A stretch of DNA of 64,000 bases from Actinomycetes bacterium (lineage in GTDB: Bacteria > Actinomycetota > Acidimicrobiia > Acidimicrobiales > RAAP-2): positions 74,533 to 138,532 of the forward strand of contig JAJYSP010000001.1 of the NCBI GenBank assembly GCA_021793515.1. Reading direction: 5' to 3'. The first letter of the stretch is position 1. Each line of letters begins with the position of its first letter. The notes under the pieces were generated by a model. That model saw only the letters and a program-made list of their open reading frames with translations, searched no databases and was not told where the DNA came from. Position numbers and translations under genes: made by a program. Positions 37,912 to 47,793 of the stretch are shown one piece after another.

Positions 37912-38586
37912 GTGCGCGTCGTCAGCCTGGTCCCCTCGCTGAGTGAGACCCTCGATTCGTGGGGCGTCCGACCGGTCGCGGTGACGCGATTCTGTGACCT
38001 GGCGGGGGTGGCGCGCGTCGGCGGGACGAAGGACCCCGACCTCGACGCGATCGTCGCCCTCGCGCCCGACCTCGTCGTGCTCGACGAGGAGGAGAACCGA
38101 CGCGAGGACTACGACGCCCTGGTCGCCGCGGGGCTCTACGTGCACGCGACGGCCGTGCGCGGCCTCGAAGACGTCGAGCGCGAGTTGGTGGCGCTCGCTG
38201 ACGTGCTCGAGCTCGCCGTCAGCCCCCCGCGGTTGCCGCCACGCCACGCGCTCAGCCACCGCGTCGTCGTACCCATCTGGCGACGCCCCTGGATCGCGCT
38301 CGGCGCACCCACCTACGCGACATCGCTGCTCGCCCACCTCGGCTACGAGAACGTCCTCGCTAACGCCGGGCCCTACCCCCACCTCGAGCTCGCCGCTATG
38401 GCCGAGGCCTGGCCCGAGCTCGTGCTCGCCCCGAGTGAGCCCTACCCCTTCTCCGAACGACACCGCGCCGAACTCGAGACGGTGGCGCCGGTGCGCTTCG
38501 TGGACGGACGGGACCTCTTCTGGTGGGGCGTGCGCACGCCGGCGGCGATGACGCGGCTCGGCGACGCGCTCGATTCGTCGACCTAG
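37912..38586 (+). CDS. BtuF-like helical-backbone metal receptor without signal peptide
   Basis: The 224-residue protein matches class III periplasmic binding proteins for cobalamin and iron complexes: RVVSLVPSLSETLDSWGV, the DLDAIVALAPDLVVLDEEEN loop and YATSLLAHLGYENVLAN. It starts directly at the domain with GTG right after the regulator stop and has no signal peptide or lipobox, so it should stay in the cytoplasm, unlike transport-linked BtuF. Ligand unknown (corrinoid, heme or siderophore are possible). It ends on a CTAG shared with map. Confidence 0.82.
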   Translation: MRVVSLVPSLSETLDSWGVRPVAVTRFCDLAGVARVGGTKDPDLDAIVALAPDLVVLDEEENRREDYDALVAAGLYVHATAVRGLEDVERELVALADVLELAVSPPRLPPRHALSHRVVVPIWRRPWIALGAPTYATSLLAHLGYENVLANAGPYPHLELAAMAEAWPELVLAPSEPYPFSERHRAELETVAPVRFVDGRDLFWWGVRTPAAMTRLGDALDSST

Positions 38587-39323
38587 AGGACGGTGAAGAC
38601 CTCGGGTCCGTCGTCGGTCACCGCGATCGTGTGCTCGAAGTGCGCCGACAGCGACCCATCGGCGGTCATCACGCTCCAGCCGTCGTCGAGCATGTAGGTG
38701 TCATAGGAGCCGACGTTGACCATCGGCTCGACGGCGAAGACCATGCCCGACTTGAGGGTGGGACCAGGGGTGCCGGGCCAGTAGTTGGGCACCTGGGGGC
38801 TCTCGTGCATCGCGGTGCCGATGGCGTGGCCGACGTACTCGCGCACCACGCCGTACCCGGCGGCCTCGGCGACCCGCTGGACCGCCCGGCCGACCTCGTG
38901 GAGCCGGTTACCGACCACCAGCTGGTCAATGCCGGCCCACAGCGAGCGTTCGGTCACCTCGATGAGGCGCTTCGCCTCGGCGCTGATCTCGCCGACGCCG
39001 GTCGTGTAGGCGGCGTCACCGTGGTAGCCCTCGATGATGGCGCCACAGTCCACCGAGATGATGTCGCCCTCGTGCAGCACGACGTCACCGGGGATCCCGT
39101 GGACGATCATGTCGTTCGGGCTCGTGCAGATCACCGCGGGGAAGCCGTGGTAGCCGAGGAAGTTCGAGCGGGCGTGGCGCTTCTCGAGCACGGCGGCGGC
39201 GACCTCGTTGAGCTCGGCCGTGGTCACCCCCGGACGGATGGCGGCGCGGGTGGCCTCGTGGATCTCGGCGACGACCCGGCCGGCCTTTCGCATCTTGGCC
39301 AGCTCGTCGGGCGACCGTCTCAC
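38583..39323 (-). CDS. map: Methionine aminopeptidase type I
   Basis: A 246-residue metallopeptidase with the five-ligand metal site visible in SVDCGAIIEGYHGDAAYTTG, YVGHAIGTAMHE, FAVEPMVNVG and ADGSLSAHFEHT. It removes initiator methionine. The GTG at 39323 overlaps the adk stop as GTGA. It is the end of the spc-secY-adk-map unit here; infA, normally next, is displaced by the inserted plus-strand operon. Confidence 0.96.
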   Translation of the reverse strand: MRRSPDELAKMRKAGRVVAEIHEATRAAIRPGVTTAELNEVAAAVLEKRHARSNFLGYHGFPAVICTSPNDMIVHGIPGDVVLHEGDIISVDCGAIIEGYHGDAAYTTGVGEISAEAKRLIEVTERSLWAGIDQLVVGNRLHEVGRAVQRVAEAAGYGVVREYVGHAIGTAMHESPQVPNYWPGTPGPTLKSGMVFAVEPMVNVGSYDTYMLDDGWSVMTADGSLSAHFEHTIAVTDDGPEVFTVL

Positions 39324-39976
39324 CGTGACAGCCGTTCGCCGATCACCGCGACGATGTCGGCCGTGACCTCGTCGGGCGCGCGCGAACCGTCCACGCTCAC
39401 GAGCAGTCCGCGTTCGCGGTAGAAGTCGAGCAGCGGCGCGGTGTCGCGCTCGTAGACCTCGAGGCGGCTGCGAATGGCCTCGGGCTGGTCGTCGGCGCGC
39501 TGGATCACCTGACCCCCACAGACCGAGCACACCCCCGAGATGGCCTCGGGGTCGGTGTCGGTGTAGATCGCCCCACAGTCCACACAGACGCGTCGCGCCG
39601 AGAGCCGCTGGGTCACCAGTTCGACGGGTACGTCGAGGTTCACACAGAGCTTCACGCCGTCCTCGCCGAGGATGGCCTCGAGGGCCTCGGCCTGGGCGAA
39701 GGTGCGTGGGAAACCGTCGAGCAGGGCGCCGCCGGCCGCATCGGGCTGGGTGAAGCGCTCCTCGACGAGCCGGTTGACGAGGTCGTCCGAGACGAGCGCG
39801 CCGGCTTCGAGCACGGCGGCGACGTCGCGCCCGACGGGCGTGCCGGCCTTGACGGCCGCGCGCAGCATGTCACCGGTCGAGACGTGGGGGATCTGGAACC
39901 GCTCGGCCAGCCGCTTACACTGGGTGCCCTTTCCGGCTCCCTGTTTACCCAGGACGACGAGGATCAGCCGGCCCAT
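39320..39976 (-). CDS. adk: Adenylate kinase (zinc LID type)
   Basis: A 218-residue kinase: P-loop VLGKQGAGKGTQ, NMP-binding HVSTGDMLRAAV, GFPRTFAQAEAL, and a long LID carrying two CxxC pairs (RVCVDCGAIY, GVCSVCGGQV) that bind zinc as in Gram-positive enzymes. It equilibrates ATP, ADP and AMP. The ATG lies one base after the secY stop. Confidence 0.96.
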   Translation of the reverse strand: MGRLILVVLGKQGAGKGTQCKRLAERFQIPHVSTGDMLRAAVKAGTPVGRDVAAVLEAGALVSDDLVNRLVEERFTQPDAAGGALLDGFPRTFAQAEALEAILGEDGVKLCVNLDVPVELVTQRLSARRVCVDCGAIYTDTDPEAISGVCSVCGGQVIQRADDQPEAIRSRLEVYERDTAPLLDFYRERGLLVSVDGSRAPDEVTADIVAVIGERLSR

Positions 39977-39977
39977 G

Positions 39978-41267
39978 TCAGCGCTTGAGGAACCCTTCGT
40001 AGTTGCGCATCATCAGCTGGCTGTCGATCTGGCGCATCGTCTCGAGCGCGACGCCCACGGCGATCAGCAGGGTGGTGCCGTAGTAGGGGAAGCGGTTGAT
40101 GTGCCAGAGCGCCATCAGGATCGCGGGCACCACCGCGACGCCGGCGAGGAAGACCGCGCCGACCGTCGTGATGCGCGAGAGCATCTTGGCGAAGTACTTC
40201 TCGGTCGGCAGACCCGGACGGATGCCGGGCACGAAGCCACCCTGCTGACGCAGCAACTCGGCCTGCTGGTGCGGCTCGAAGGCGATGTACACGTAGAAGA
40301 ACGTGAAGGCCAAGATGAGCGCGAAGTCCGAGAGGATGTAAAAGAAGCTGGTCGGCTGGAGTGACGAGTTCACGAAGTGCTGGAAGCCCGTCCAGGGCAC
40401 GACGTTGGACATCAGGACCGGGATGTAGAGCACCGACGAGGCGAAGATGATCGGGATCACGCCGGACTGGTTGACCTTCAAGGGGATGTAGGTCGAGTTG
40501 CCGCCCATCTCCTTGCGCCCCACCACCCGTCGCGCGAAGGTCACCGGGATGCGACGTTGGCCGTTGTCCATGAAGACGATGAGCACCAGCAGCGCGATCG
40601 AGATGACCACGATCGTGTAGAACTTCACCGGTCCACCCTCGGCGTAGACGGCGCGGCCGCCCGAGGGCAGTCCCGCGACGACGTTGGCGAAGATCAAGAG
40701 GCTCATCCCCTGGCCGACCCCGCGCTGGGTGATGAGCTCGGCGAGCCACATCACGAACGCCGTCCCGGCGGTCATGATGGCCACCATGAACAGGCCCAGC
40801 CACAGGTTGAACTTGGGGATCAGGTCGATGTTAAAGCCGAGTAGCGCCTGGTCGTGGCCGTGGAAGGCGTAGATCAAGCCCGTCGACTGCAGGAGTGCCA
40901 GGCCGATGGTCAGGTACCGGGTCGTCTGGGTGATGCGCTTCTCGCCCACCGCGCCCTGGTCACGCCACTCGGTCAGCTTGGGGATGACCGTGGTGAGCAG
41001 CTGGATCACGATGGAGCTCGTGATGTAGGGCATGACGCCGAGGCCGAAGACCGCGAGGCGGGTGAGGGCCCCGCCGCTGAACAGGTTCAAGAAGCCGAGC
41101 ACGCCCGACGCGCCGGCCTTGGACTGGAGCACCTGGACCTGGGACCAGCTGACGCCGGGGATGGGCAGGTTGGCGCCGAGCTGGTAGAGGCAGATGATCG
41201 CGATCGTGAAGATGACCTTGTTGCGAAGGTCCGGTACGCGAAAGATGTTCGCGAGTCGACGCAGCAC
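39978..41267 (-). CDS. secY: Protein translocase subunit SecY
   Basis: A 429-residue channel protein with ten hydrophobic helices. Recognisable are FRVPDLRNKVIFTIAII, the plug region GGALTRLAVFGLGVMPYITS, VGQGMSLLIFANVVAG and the cytoplasmic loops binding SecA/ribosome (RRIPVTFARRVVGRK; GFVPGIRPGLPTEKY). It starts with GTG at 41267, 9 bases after rplO. Confidence 0.97.
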   Translation of the reverse strand: MLRRLANIFRVPDLRNKVIFTIAIICLYQLGANLPIPGVSWSQVQVLQSKAGASGVLGFLNLFSGGALTRLAVFGLGVMPYITSSIVIQLLTTVIPKLTEWRDQGAVGEKRITQTTRYLTIGLALLQSTGLIYAFHGHDQALLGFNIDLIPKFNLWLGLFMVAIMTAGTAFVMWLAELITQRGVGQGMSLLIFANVVAGLPSGGRAVYAEGGPVKFYTIVVISIALLVLIVFMDNGQRRIPVTFARRVVGRKEMGGNSTYIPLKVNQSGVIPIIFASSVLYIPVLMSNVVPWTGFQHFVNSSLQPTSFFYILSDFALILAFTFFYVYIAFEPHQQAELLRQQGGFVPGIRPGLPTEKYFAKMLSRITTVGAVFLAGVAVVPAILMALWHINRFPYYGTTLLIAVGVALETMRQIDSQLMMRNYEGFLKR

Positions 41268-41276
41268 GACGACGCC

Positions 41277-41762
41277 CTAGCGGTTCTGGTGCTGGTTGCC
41301 GGAGGCCGGCGGACGAACCGCGAAGGGCTTGTCCAAGACGGTGACGCTGCCACCGGCCGCCTCGATGGCGCTGCGCGCCGACGCTGAGAAGCCGTGGGCC
41401 GAGATCGAGACCGCCTTGTCGAGCGAGCCGCGACCGAGCACCTTGACGAGGTCGTTCTTGCGAACGAGCCCGTTGGCGACGAGCACCTCGGGGGTGACGA
41501 CGTCGGCCCCGAGCGCGGTGATCGCGTCGAGGTTGACCGGCGTGTACTCCACGCGGAACGGGTTCGTAAAGCCCTTGAGCTTCGGGATGCGCTGCATCAG
41601 GGGCAGCTGGCCACCCTCGAAGCCGGCGGGAATCTGACGGCGGGCCTTCTGACCCTTGGTACCGCGACCGGCGGTCTTGCCGCCGTGTCCGCCGATACCG
41701 CGACCGACGATCTTCTTGCGGTGCTTGGAGCCGGCGGGGGCCTTGAGATCGTGCAACTTCAT
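41277..41762 (-). CDS. rplO: 50S ribosomal protein uL15
   Basis: 161 residues with the basic glycine-rich N-terminus ([20 protein letters not shown]) and [19 protein letters not shown]. The C-terminus has an extra QHQNR tail. ATGA overlap with the rpmD stop. Confidence 0.97.
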   Translation of the reverse strand: MKLHDLKAPAGSKHRKKIVGRGIGGHGGKTAGRGTKGQKARRQIPAGFEGGQLPLMQRIPKLKGFTNPFRVEYTPVNLDAITALGADVVTPEVLVANGLVRKNDLVKVLGRGSLDKAVSISAHGFSASARSAIEAAGGSVTVLDKPFAVRPPASGNQHQNR

Positions 41763-41944
41763 TCAGCCACCTCTTCCACGGTGATCAGGTGCGGCACCCG
41801 GGCGATCATCCCATGGATCTCGGGACGGTCGGGCAGCACATTGGACTGGCCGATGCCGCGCAGCCCGAGCGCGCGCAGCGTGCCGCGGTGCTTGGGCTTG
41901 GTGGCGATCGACGATCGGACTTGGGTCACCTTCAACTTAGCCAT
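41759..41944 (-). CDS. rpmD: 50S ribosomal protein uL30
   Basis: A 61-residue L30: [20 protein letters not shown] and [20 protein letters not shown]. The ATG at 41944 lies within the end of rpsE (8-base overlap). Normal spc operon position. Confidence 0.96.
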   Translation of the reverse strand: MAKLKVTQVRSSIATKPKHRGTLRALGLRGIGQSNVLPDRPEIHGMIARVPHLITVEEVAE

Positions 41945-42494
41945 GCGTGGTCTCCGTCTTGAACAGGTCACCCTCGCGCTGGCGCTCGCGGTAGGCGCGA
42001 AGCGTCCCCGAGGGGATGACCTCGTCCAGGGCGCGGCCCCGCTGGGATGCGATGAGCTCGGGGCGGCGCAACTGCTTGAGCCCCTCGATCGTCGCGTGGG
42101 CGACGTTGATGCCGTTGGACGAGCCCAACGACTTAGCGATGATGTCCTTCACGCCCGCCATCTCGAGGATGGCGCGCGCGGCACCACCGGCGATGACGCC
42201 GGTACCGGGTGCGGCGGGCTTCATGAGCACCCGACCGGCGCCGGAGCTGCCGATGACCGGGTAGACGATCGTGGAGCCGGCGAGGGGCACCTCGAAGATG
42301 TTCTTGCGAGCCTCTTCGAGCCCCTTCTGCACGGCGAGACCCGCCTCCTTGGCCTTGCCGTAGCCGAGGCCCACGCGGCCGTTGCCGTCACCGATGACCA
42401 TCAGGGCGGTGAAGGAGAACCGACGACCACCCTTGACGACCTTGGACACGCGGTTGACCTTGATGGTCCGCTCTTCGTACTGTTCCAGATCCAT
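41937..42494 (-). CDS. rpsE: 30S ribosomal protein uS5
   Basis: 185 residues with the dsRBD-like N-terminus ([20 protein letters not shown]) and [36 protein letters not shown]. The start overlaps the rplR stop (TAATG). S5 takes part in decoding accuracy. Confidence 0.97.
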   Translation of the reverse strand: MDLEQYEERTIKVNRVSKVVKGGRRFSFTALMVIGDGNGRVGLGYGKAKEAGLAVQKGLEEARKNIFEVPLAGSTIVYPVIGSSGAGRVLMKPAAPGTGVIAGGAARAILEMAGVKDIIAKSLGSSNGINVAHATIEGLKQLRRPELIASQRGRALDEVIPSGTLRAYRERQREGDLFKTETTHG

Positions 42495-42850
42495 TAGAAC
42501 TCCAGTCCGGCCTGACGCAGCGCGTCGGCGAAGGCGGCGACGCGCCCGTGGTAGTCGAATCCCCCGCGGTCAAAGACCACGGTGGTGATGTTGGCCGCCT
42601 GGGCGCGCTCGGCGAGCACCGCCGCGACGGCCTTCGCGCCCTCGATGTTGCCACCCGAGACGCTGCGAAGCGAGGCCTCGACCGACGAGGCCGCGGCGAG
42701 CGTGCGGCCCGCCTCGTCGTCGATGATCTGAGCCGAGATGTGCCGGTTGGACCGGCTCACCGCGACGCGCGGGCGCTCGGCCGTGCCGGCCAGGTGCTTG
42801 CGCAGCCGCCGGTGGCGGCGCAGGCGGAGTTCACGAGTCGTACGGGCCAT
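42494..42850 (-). CDS. rplR: 50S ribosomal protein uL18
   Basis: 118 residues, [39 protein letters not shown] and [20 protein letters not shown]. It binds 5S rRNA with uL5. TAATG overlaps on both sides. Confidence 0.97.
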   Translation of the reverse strand: MARTTRELRLRRHRRLRKHLAGTAERPRVAVSRSNRHISAQIIDDEAGRTLAAASSVEASLRSVSGGNIEGAKAVAAVLAERAQAANITTVVFDRGGFDYHGRVAAFADALRQAGLEF

Positions 42851-43389
42851 TACTTCGCCGCCTTTCCAGCCTTGCGCAGAACCTTCTCACCGAGGTAGCG
42901 CACACCCTTGCCCTTGTAGGGCTCGGGCTTACGAATCTTGCGGATCGTCGCGGCCACCTGGCCGACGACCTCCTTGTCGGCGCCCTTGGCTAGCACGCGG
43001 GTCGGCGAGGGCACCTCGAAGGTCACCCCCTGGGGCGCGGTGAACTTGACCGGGTGGCTGAAGCCGAGTGACAGGTCCAGCGCGTCAGCCCCGGCCGCGG
43101 CGGCGCGGTAGCCCACGCCGATGATCTCGAGCTCCTTGGTCCAGCCCGTCGTCACGCCGACGACCATATTGGCCACGAGCGTGCGGGTCAGGCCGTGCAG
43201 GGCACGGTACTGGGTCTCGTCGTTGCGACGCTCGACGGCGAGCACGTCCCCCTCGCGGGTGATCGTGATCCCGTCGGGCAGCGTGCGCGACATCGTCCCG
43301 TTCGGGCCGGCGACCGTCACCACGCTGTCGACCACGTCGACGGTGACCGTCGAGGGGACCGTGATCGGGTTACGACCGATGCGCGACAT
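42850..43389 (-). CDS. rplF: 50S ribosomal protein uL6
   Basis: 179 residues with duplicated RNA-binding fold; [17 protein letters not shown] at the start and the C-terminal [20 protein letters not shown] motif. An AGGAGG ribosome site lies before ATG 43389. Confidence 0.97.
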   Translation of the reverse strand: MSRIGRNPITVPSTVTVDVVDSVVTVAGPNGTMSRTLPDGITITREGDVLAVERRNDETQYRALHGLTRTLVANMVVGVTTGWTKELEIIGVGYRAAAAGADALDLSLGFSHPVKFTAPQGVTFEVPSPTRVLAKGADKEVVGQVAATIRKIRKPEPYKGKGVRYLGEKVLRKAGKAAK

Positions 43390-43418
43390 GAGTTTCCTCC
43401 TGGAGATTCACGGGCTGG

Positions 43419-43823
43419 TTACCAGACATAACACAGCACCTCGCCACCCAGCTTGGCCTTGCGCGCTTCGCGGTCGGTCATGAGACCGTGGCTCGTCGAG
43501 ACGACGGCCACGCCCACGCCGCCGAGCACCTTCGGCATCTGGTCGGACTTCTTGTAGATACGCAGACCGGGCTTGGAGACGCGCTTCAAGCCCACGATGG
43601 TCTTCTGGCGGTCGGCCGAGTACTTCAGCTCGATGCGCAGGGTGGCGCCGGGCTTGCCCTCGGTGCGGGTCACCGTGAAGCTGTTGATGAAGCCCTCGCG
43701 CTGGAGCAGCGTGGCGAGGTTCTCCTTCAACTTCGAGCTCGGCATTGATACGTGGTCGAACATGGCCGCGTTCGCGTTGCGAATACGCGTGAGCATGTCG
43801 GCGATCGGGTCGGTCATCGTCAT
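43419..43823 (-). CDS. rpsH: 30S ribosomal protein uS8
   Basis: 134 residues from [20 protein letters not shown] to the conserved [20 protein letters not shown] and EVLCYVW. TAGGAG precedes the ATG at 43823. In E. coli S8 represses the spc operon by binding near rplE; that control is not assessable here. Confidence 0.97.
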   Translation of the reverse strand: MTMTDPIADMLTRIRNANAAMFDHVSMPSSKLKENLATLLQREGFINSFTVTRTEGKPGATLRIELKYSADRQKTIVGLKRVSKPGLRIYKKSDQMPKVLGGVGVAVVSTSHGLMTDREARKAKLGGEVLCYVW

Positions 43824-43831
43824 GAGATCTC

Positions 43832-44017
43832 CTACCAACTCGCCTTGGTGACACCCGGCACTTCACCCGCGTGCACCATTTGGCGCAGGCAGATGCGGCA
43901 GAGTCCGAACTTGCGGTACACCGAGCGCGGCCGGCCACAGCGCTCGCAGCGCGTGTAGGCGCGCGTCGAGAACTTGGGGGTCTGCTGCTGCTTGATTCGA
44001 AGGGACTTCTTGGCCAT
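43832..44017 (-). CDS. rpsN: 30S ribosomal protein uS14, zinc-binding type Z
   Basis: 61 residues with zinc ligands C24, C27, C40 and C43 ([17 protein letters not shown]). The short form is the ancestral type and marks a zinc-dependent ribosome. It follows rplE by 2 bases. Confidence 0.97.
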   Translation of the reverse strand: MAKKSLRIKQQQTPKFSTRAYTRCERCGRPRSVYRKFGLCRICLRQMVHAGEVPGVTKASW

Positions 44018-44019
44018 GT

Positions 44020-44577
44020 CTATCGAGTCTCCTGCTTGAAGGGGAAGCCGTAGGCGCGCAGGAATGCGCGGCCTTGCTCGTCGGTCGCGGCCGTGGTGAC
44101 GATCGTGATGTCGAATCCACGTGGCGCATCGATCTTGTCGTAGTCGATCTCGGGGAAGATCAACTGGTCGTTGATGCCAAAGGTGTAGTTCCCGTGCCCG
44201 TCGAAGGACTTCGGCGACAGACCGCGGAAGTCACGGATGCGCGGGATCGCGAGGCTGATGAGCCGGTCGAAGAACTCCCACGCCCGGTCGCCGCGCAACG
44301 TCACCTTGACGCCGATCGGCTGGGTCTCGCGGAGCTTGAAGCTCGCGATGGACTTCTTCGCCCGGGTCACGATCGGCTTCTGGCCCGTGATGAGCTCCAG
44401 GTCGCGCTGGGCGCCCTCGAGCAGCGAGGCCTGCTGGGTCGCGCGCCCGACGCCCGAGTTCAGGACGATCTTCTCCAGACGCGGCACCTGCATGACGTTG
44501 GCCAGACCCAGCTCGGTCTGCAACGCCGCGCGGATCTCCTCGTCGTAACGGGTCTTTAGACGTGGACGCACGCTCAC
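44020..44577 (-). CDS. rplE: 50S ribosomal protein uL5
   Basis: 185 residues, [55 protein letters not shown] and the C-terminal [23 protein letters not shown] at 44577 overlaps the rplX stop (GTGA). Binds 5S rRNA. Confidence 0.97.
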   Translation of the reverse strand: MSVRPRLKTRYDEEIRAALQTELGLANVMQVPRLEKIVLNSGVGRATQQASLLEGAQRDLELITGQKPIVTRAKKSIASFKLRETQPIGVKVTLRGDRAWEFFDRLISLAIPRIRDFRGLSPKSFDGHGNYTFGINDQLIFPEIDYDKIDAPRGFDITIVTTAATDEQGRAFLRAYGFPFKQETR

Positions 44578-44879
44578 AGCGCCTCCCCACACTTACGGCA
44601 GACGCGCACCTTGGTGCCGTCTACCTCGGCGTACCGGACCTTGGCCGGTCCCTTGTGACCGTCACACCACAGCGCGACGTTGGACACGTGCATCGGCATC
44701 ACCTTGTCGATGATCCCGGCCTGCATCATGGCGCCGGTCTGCTTGGTGTGTCGCTTGGCGATGTTCAGCCCGTCGAGCACGACCTTGTCGCTCTGGGGCT
44801 TGGCCTCTTCGACCATCGCCCGCTCACCGCGGAACTTCCCGGCGATGACGAGCACGTCGTCACCCTTACGAATCCTCAT
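44574..44879 (-). CDS. rplX: 50S ribosomal protein uL24
   Basis: 101 residues with the KOW motif at the start ([20 protein letters not shown]) and a C-terminal [15 protein letters not shown]...VCRKCGE, whose three cysteines and a histidine may bind zinc. TAATG overlap with rplN. Confidence 0.96.
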   Translation of the reverse strand: MRIRKGDDVLVIAGKFRGERAMVEEAKPQSDKVVLDGLNIAKRHTKQTGAMMQAGIIDKVMPMHVSNVALWCDGHKGPAKVRYAEVDGTKVRVCRKCGEAL

Positions 44880-45247
44880 TACAACACCTCCGGCGCCAGC
44901 GAAATGATTCGCATGAATTTCTTGTCGCGCAGTTCACGGCCGACGGGCCCGAAGATACGGGTGCCGCGTGGCTGGAGCTGGTCGTTGATCAGCACGGCCG
45001 CGTTCTCGTCGAACTTGATGTAGGAGCCGTCGGGACGACGCTTCTCCTTGGCGGTGCGAACGACGACGCAGCGCACCACGTCACCCTTCTTCACCGCGGC
45101 GCCCGGGATGGCGTCCTTCACCGTCGCGATGAAGACGTCACCGATCGAGGCGTAACGACGCCGCGAGCCGCCGAGCACGCGAATGCACAGCACTTCCTTG
45201 GCGCCCGAGTTGTCGGCGACCTTGAGTCGGGATTCCTGCTGGATCAT
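44879..45247 (-). CDS. rplN: 50S ribosomal protein uL14
   Basis: 122 residues: [40 protein letters not shown] and [24 protein letters not shown] overlap with the rpsQ stop. Confidence 0.98.
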   Translation of the reverse strand: MIQQESRLKVADNSGAKEVLCIRVLGGSRRRYASIGDVFIATVKDAIPGAAVKKGDVVRCVVVRTAKEKRRPDGSYIKFDENAAVLINDQLQPRGTRIFGPVGRELRDKKFMRIISLAPEVL

Positions 45248-45522
45248 CGCGCACGCTCCACGATCTCGGTCAAGCGCCAGCGCTTCAGCTTGGACAACGG
45301 ACGGGTCTCCTGGACCCGCACGCGGTCACCGACCTTGGCGTCGTTGGCCGCATCGTGCACGTACAGCTTCTTCGTGCGCTGGACCGTCTTGCCGTAGCGC
45401 GGGTGGCTGACCCGCTCGTTCACGGCGACGACCAACGTCGCGTTCATCTTGTCCGACACGACGATGCCCTCGCGGACCTTGCGGGGGTTCTCGCGCTTCG
45501 TGGGATTGGTCTCGTCAGTCAT
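45244..45522 (-). CDS. rpsQ: 30S ribosomal protein uS17
   Basis: 92 residues with [38 protein letters not shown] and [20 protein letters not shown] at 45522 overlaps the rpmC stop by one base; an upstream GTG is not needed. Confidence 0.97.
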   Translation of the reverse strand: MTDETNPTKRENPRKVREGIVVSDKMNATLVVAVNERVSHPRYGKTVQRTKKLYVHDAANDAKVGDRVRVQETRPLSKLKRWRLTEIVERAR

Positions 45523-45755
45523 CACTCACCTGCTTCCTGGGCCTCGGCGGCCGCGATCTCACGCTCGCGGACGAGCGTGGCGAGCCGGGCGATGTCCTTG
45601 CGGACCTCGCGCAGCCGCGCGGAGTCGTCCAGCTGGCCGGTGGCCAACTGGAACCGGAGGTTGAACAGCTCACGGCGCGTCTCGGTGAGACGTTCCACGA
45701 GCTCGTTGTCGCCGAGCTGACGCAGCTCGGCGCGACGCTCACTGGTCTTGGCCAT
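45522..45755 (-). CDS. rpmC: 50S ribosomal protein uL29
   Basis: 77 residues of two long helices ([40 protein letters not shown]). It docks near the exit tunnel where trigger factor and SRP bind. TGATG overlap with rplP. Confidence 0.96.
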   Translation of the reverse strand: MAKTSERRAELRQLGDNELVERLTETRRELFNLRFQLATGQLDDSARLREVRKDIARLATLVREREIAAAEAQEAGE

Positions 45756-46192
45756 CAGATCGTCACCTCCGGGGTGCCGTGGGTCCCGGGACGCACGATG
45801 AACTTCGCCTTGATCGGCAACTTCTGGATGGCGCGCTCCATGGCGGCGCGCGCGAGGGCCTCGTCGACCCCACCCAACTCGAACATCACACGGCCGGGCT
45901 TGACGACGGCGACCCAGAACTCCGGGTTGCCCTTGCCCGAGCCCATGCGGGTCTCGGCCGGCTTCTGGGTGACGGGCTTGTCCGGGAAGACCCGGATCCA
46001 GACCTTGCCACCACGGCGCACGTGACGGGTCATCGCGATACGCGCGGCCTCGATCTGGCGCGCCGTGATCCATCCGGCCTCGAGGGCCTGGATCCCGAAG
46101 TCACCGAAGATCAGGTCCGTGCCACCCTTTGCCATCCCGGTCATGCGGCCGCGCTGCTGCTTGCGGTGCTTCACCTTGCGGGGCATCAACAT
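45755..46192 (-). CDS. rplP: 50S ribosomal protein uL16
   Basis: 145 residues: [19 protein letters not shown], the arginine-rich segment [20 protein letters not shown] and [15 protein letters not shown] [17 protein letters not shown]. It lines the tRNA A-site corridor. It follows rpsC by 2 bases. Confidence 0.97.
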   Translation of the reverse strand: MLMPRKVKHRKQQRGRMTGMAKGGTDLIFGDFGIQALEAGWITARQIEAARIAMTRHVRRGGKVWIRVFPDKPVTQKPAETRMGSGKGNPEFWVAVVKPGRVMFELGGVDEALARAAMERAIQKLPIKAKFIVRPGTHGTPEVTI

Positions 46193-46194
46193 GA

Positions 46195-47124
46195 TTACTC
46201 CACGTCCTTTCGAAAGTGCGGCGTGTCGGTGTGATCCTGCGCCGTGCGACGCTCGATCTCCTCTTCGACACTCAACTGACGCTCGACGTCCTCGGGCGCG
46301 ACCAGCAGGTCGACCGGCTTCGCCTCGGCGACGACCGGGGCCACCGGGGCCTCGGACTCGACCTCGGCCGCACGGCGACGACCGCCACCGGCGCGAACGA
46401 CGCCCTTGGGCGCGGCACCCGAGCCGACCGGTACCGCGTCGCCGGCCGCCATCGCGGCCTCGCGCACGATCTTCTCGTCGTTGGTCAGCTGGTAGGGCAG
46501 GATGTCGCCCTTGTAGATCCAGACTTTCACGCCGATGCGCCCCGTCGAGGTGCGCGCCTCGCGGAAGCCGTAGTCGATGTCCGCGCGCAACGTGTGCAGC
46601 GGGACCCGGCCCTCGCGGTAGGACTCGCGACGCGACATCTCAGCGCCACCGAGACGGCCCGACGCCTGGATCTTCACGCCCAGTGCGCCGGCCTTCTGCA
46701 CCGTCTGGATACCACGCTTCATCGCGCGGCGGAAGGCCACGCGACGGATCAACTGGTCACAGATCCCCTGAGCGATCAGTGCGGCGTCAAGCTCGGGCTG
46801 CTTGATCTCTTGGATGTTGAGCGAGATCTTGTTCTTCTGACCCGTGATCTTCTCCAGGTCCTTCTTCAAGCGATCAGCCTCACCACCGCGACGACCGATC
46901 ACGATGCCCGGACGGGCCGTGTGGATGTCGACGCGGATGCGGTCCGAGTTGCGCTCGATCTCGATGCGGCTCACCGCTGCGCTCTCGAGCTGGCGGGTCA
47001 GGTAGTCGCGGATCTTCCAGTCCTCGACGACGAGGTCCTTGTAACCCTTCTCCTTGAACCACCGCGACTTCCAGTCCGTCGTGATGCCGAGACGGAACCC
47101 GTAGGGATTTACCTTCTGACCCAT
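46195..47124 (-). CDS. rpsC: 30S ribosomal protein uS3 with C-terminal extension
   Basis: The first ~215 residues are standard uS3: [22 protein letters not shown] domain [40 protein letters not shown] and [13 protein letters not shown]. About 85-90 further residues form a mixed basic/acidic tail ([40 protein letters not shown]), longer than in E. coli. uS3 forms the mRNA entry site with helicase function. Its ATG directly abuts the rplV stop. Confidence 0.97.
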   Translation of the reverse strand: MGQKVNPYGFRLGITTDWKSRWFKEKGYKDLVVEDWKIRDYLTRQLESAAVSRIEIERNSDRIRVDIHTARPGIVIGRRGGEADRLKKDLEKITGQKNKISLNIQEIKQPELDAALIAQGICDQLIRRVAFRRAMKRGIQTVQKAGALGVKIQASGRLGGAEMSRRESYREGRVPLHTLRADIDYGFREARTSTGRIGVKVWIYKGDILPYQLTNDEKIVREAAMAAGDAVPVGSGAAPKGVVRAGGGRRRAAEVESEAPVAPVVAEAKPVDLLVAPEDVERQLSVEEEIERRTAQDHTDTPHFRKDVE

Positions 47125-47793
47125 TTACTTCTCCGTCTCTTCGGTCTCGACGACCTCGGTCGCCTCGTCGCTCGCGACCGTCTCGTCGGTCGTCTCGTCG
47201 GTCGTCTCAGCCGACTCAGTCGTCTCGACCACGTCGGTTGCGACCTCGGTCTCGATCACCTCGTTCTCGGCCTCCATCGCCTCGGCTTCCAGCGCCTCGG
47301 CCTCCTGGGCGGCCTCGCGCTTGTTGAGGCTCGCCTGCTGGTCGGCCCGCTTGCGCGAGGACGCCACCCGGCGGCTACGCGACGCGGTCGCCTGGGCGTT
47401 GCGCGCGGCGCGCAGGACCTCGAGGCGGTCGTCGTCGAGGCGCGAGACGATCACGGTGATGTGACAAGCCCGCTTGAGGATCTTGCCGGCGCGTCCACGC
47501 GCTCGGGGCGAGAACCGCTTCATCGTGACGCCCTCGTCGGCGAAGGCCGCCGACACGTAGAGCTCGTCGGCCGACTGGCCGTCGTTGTTGACGGCGTTGG
47601 CGACCGCCGAGGCGAGCACCTTGCCGACGACGTCGGCGGCCTCGCGACTCGTGAGCGCGAGGATCTCGCGTGCGGTGTTCACGTCCTCGCCACGGATCAG
47701 GTTGAGTACTACCCGAGCCTTGCTCGCCGACATGTGGTAGCCGCGCAGTACCGCGCGGGTCCCGGGGCGTTCGTTGGTCTTGGGACCGGTCAT
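47125..47793 (-). CDS. rplV: 50S ribosomal protein uL22 with long acidic tail
   Basis: The core (about residues 10-118; [40 protein letters not shown]) is normal uL22, whose beta hairpin lines the exit tunnel. A ~100-residue extension follows: a basic/Ala-rich helix, then a Thr/Glu/Val-rich acidic tail ([40 protein letters not shown]). The usual length is about 110-120. The tail contains a 12-base tandem repeat. TAATG overlap with rpsS. Confidence 0.96.
   Translation of the reverse strand: MTGPKTNERPGTRAVLRGYHMSASKARVVLNLIRGEDVNTAREILALTSREAADVVGKVLASAVANAVNNDGQSADELYVSAAFADEGVTMKRFSPRARGRAGKILKRACHITVIVSRLDDDRLEVLRAARNAQATASRSRRVASSRKRADQQASLNKREAAQEAEALEAEAMEAENEVIETEVATDVVETTESAETTDETTDETVASDEATEVVETEETEK
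47179..47208 (-). repeat. 12-base tandem repeat in the rplV tail
   Basis: Two exact copies of CGTCTCGTCGGT on the plus strand (47179-47190, 47191-47202) and half of a third encode the repeated T-T-D-E of the acidic tail. Likely a small in-frame expansion. Confidence 0.7.

Noticed and set aside
47179..47208. Tandem repeats as a possible CRISPR or minisatellite
   Set aside because: Only two and a half in-frame 12-base copies inside the rplV coding tail, without spacers.
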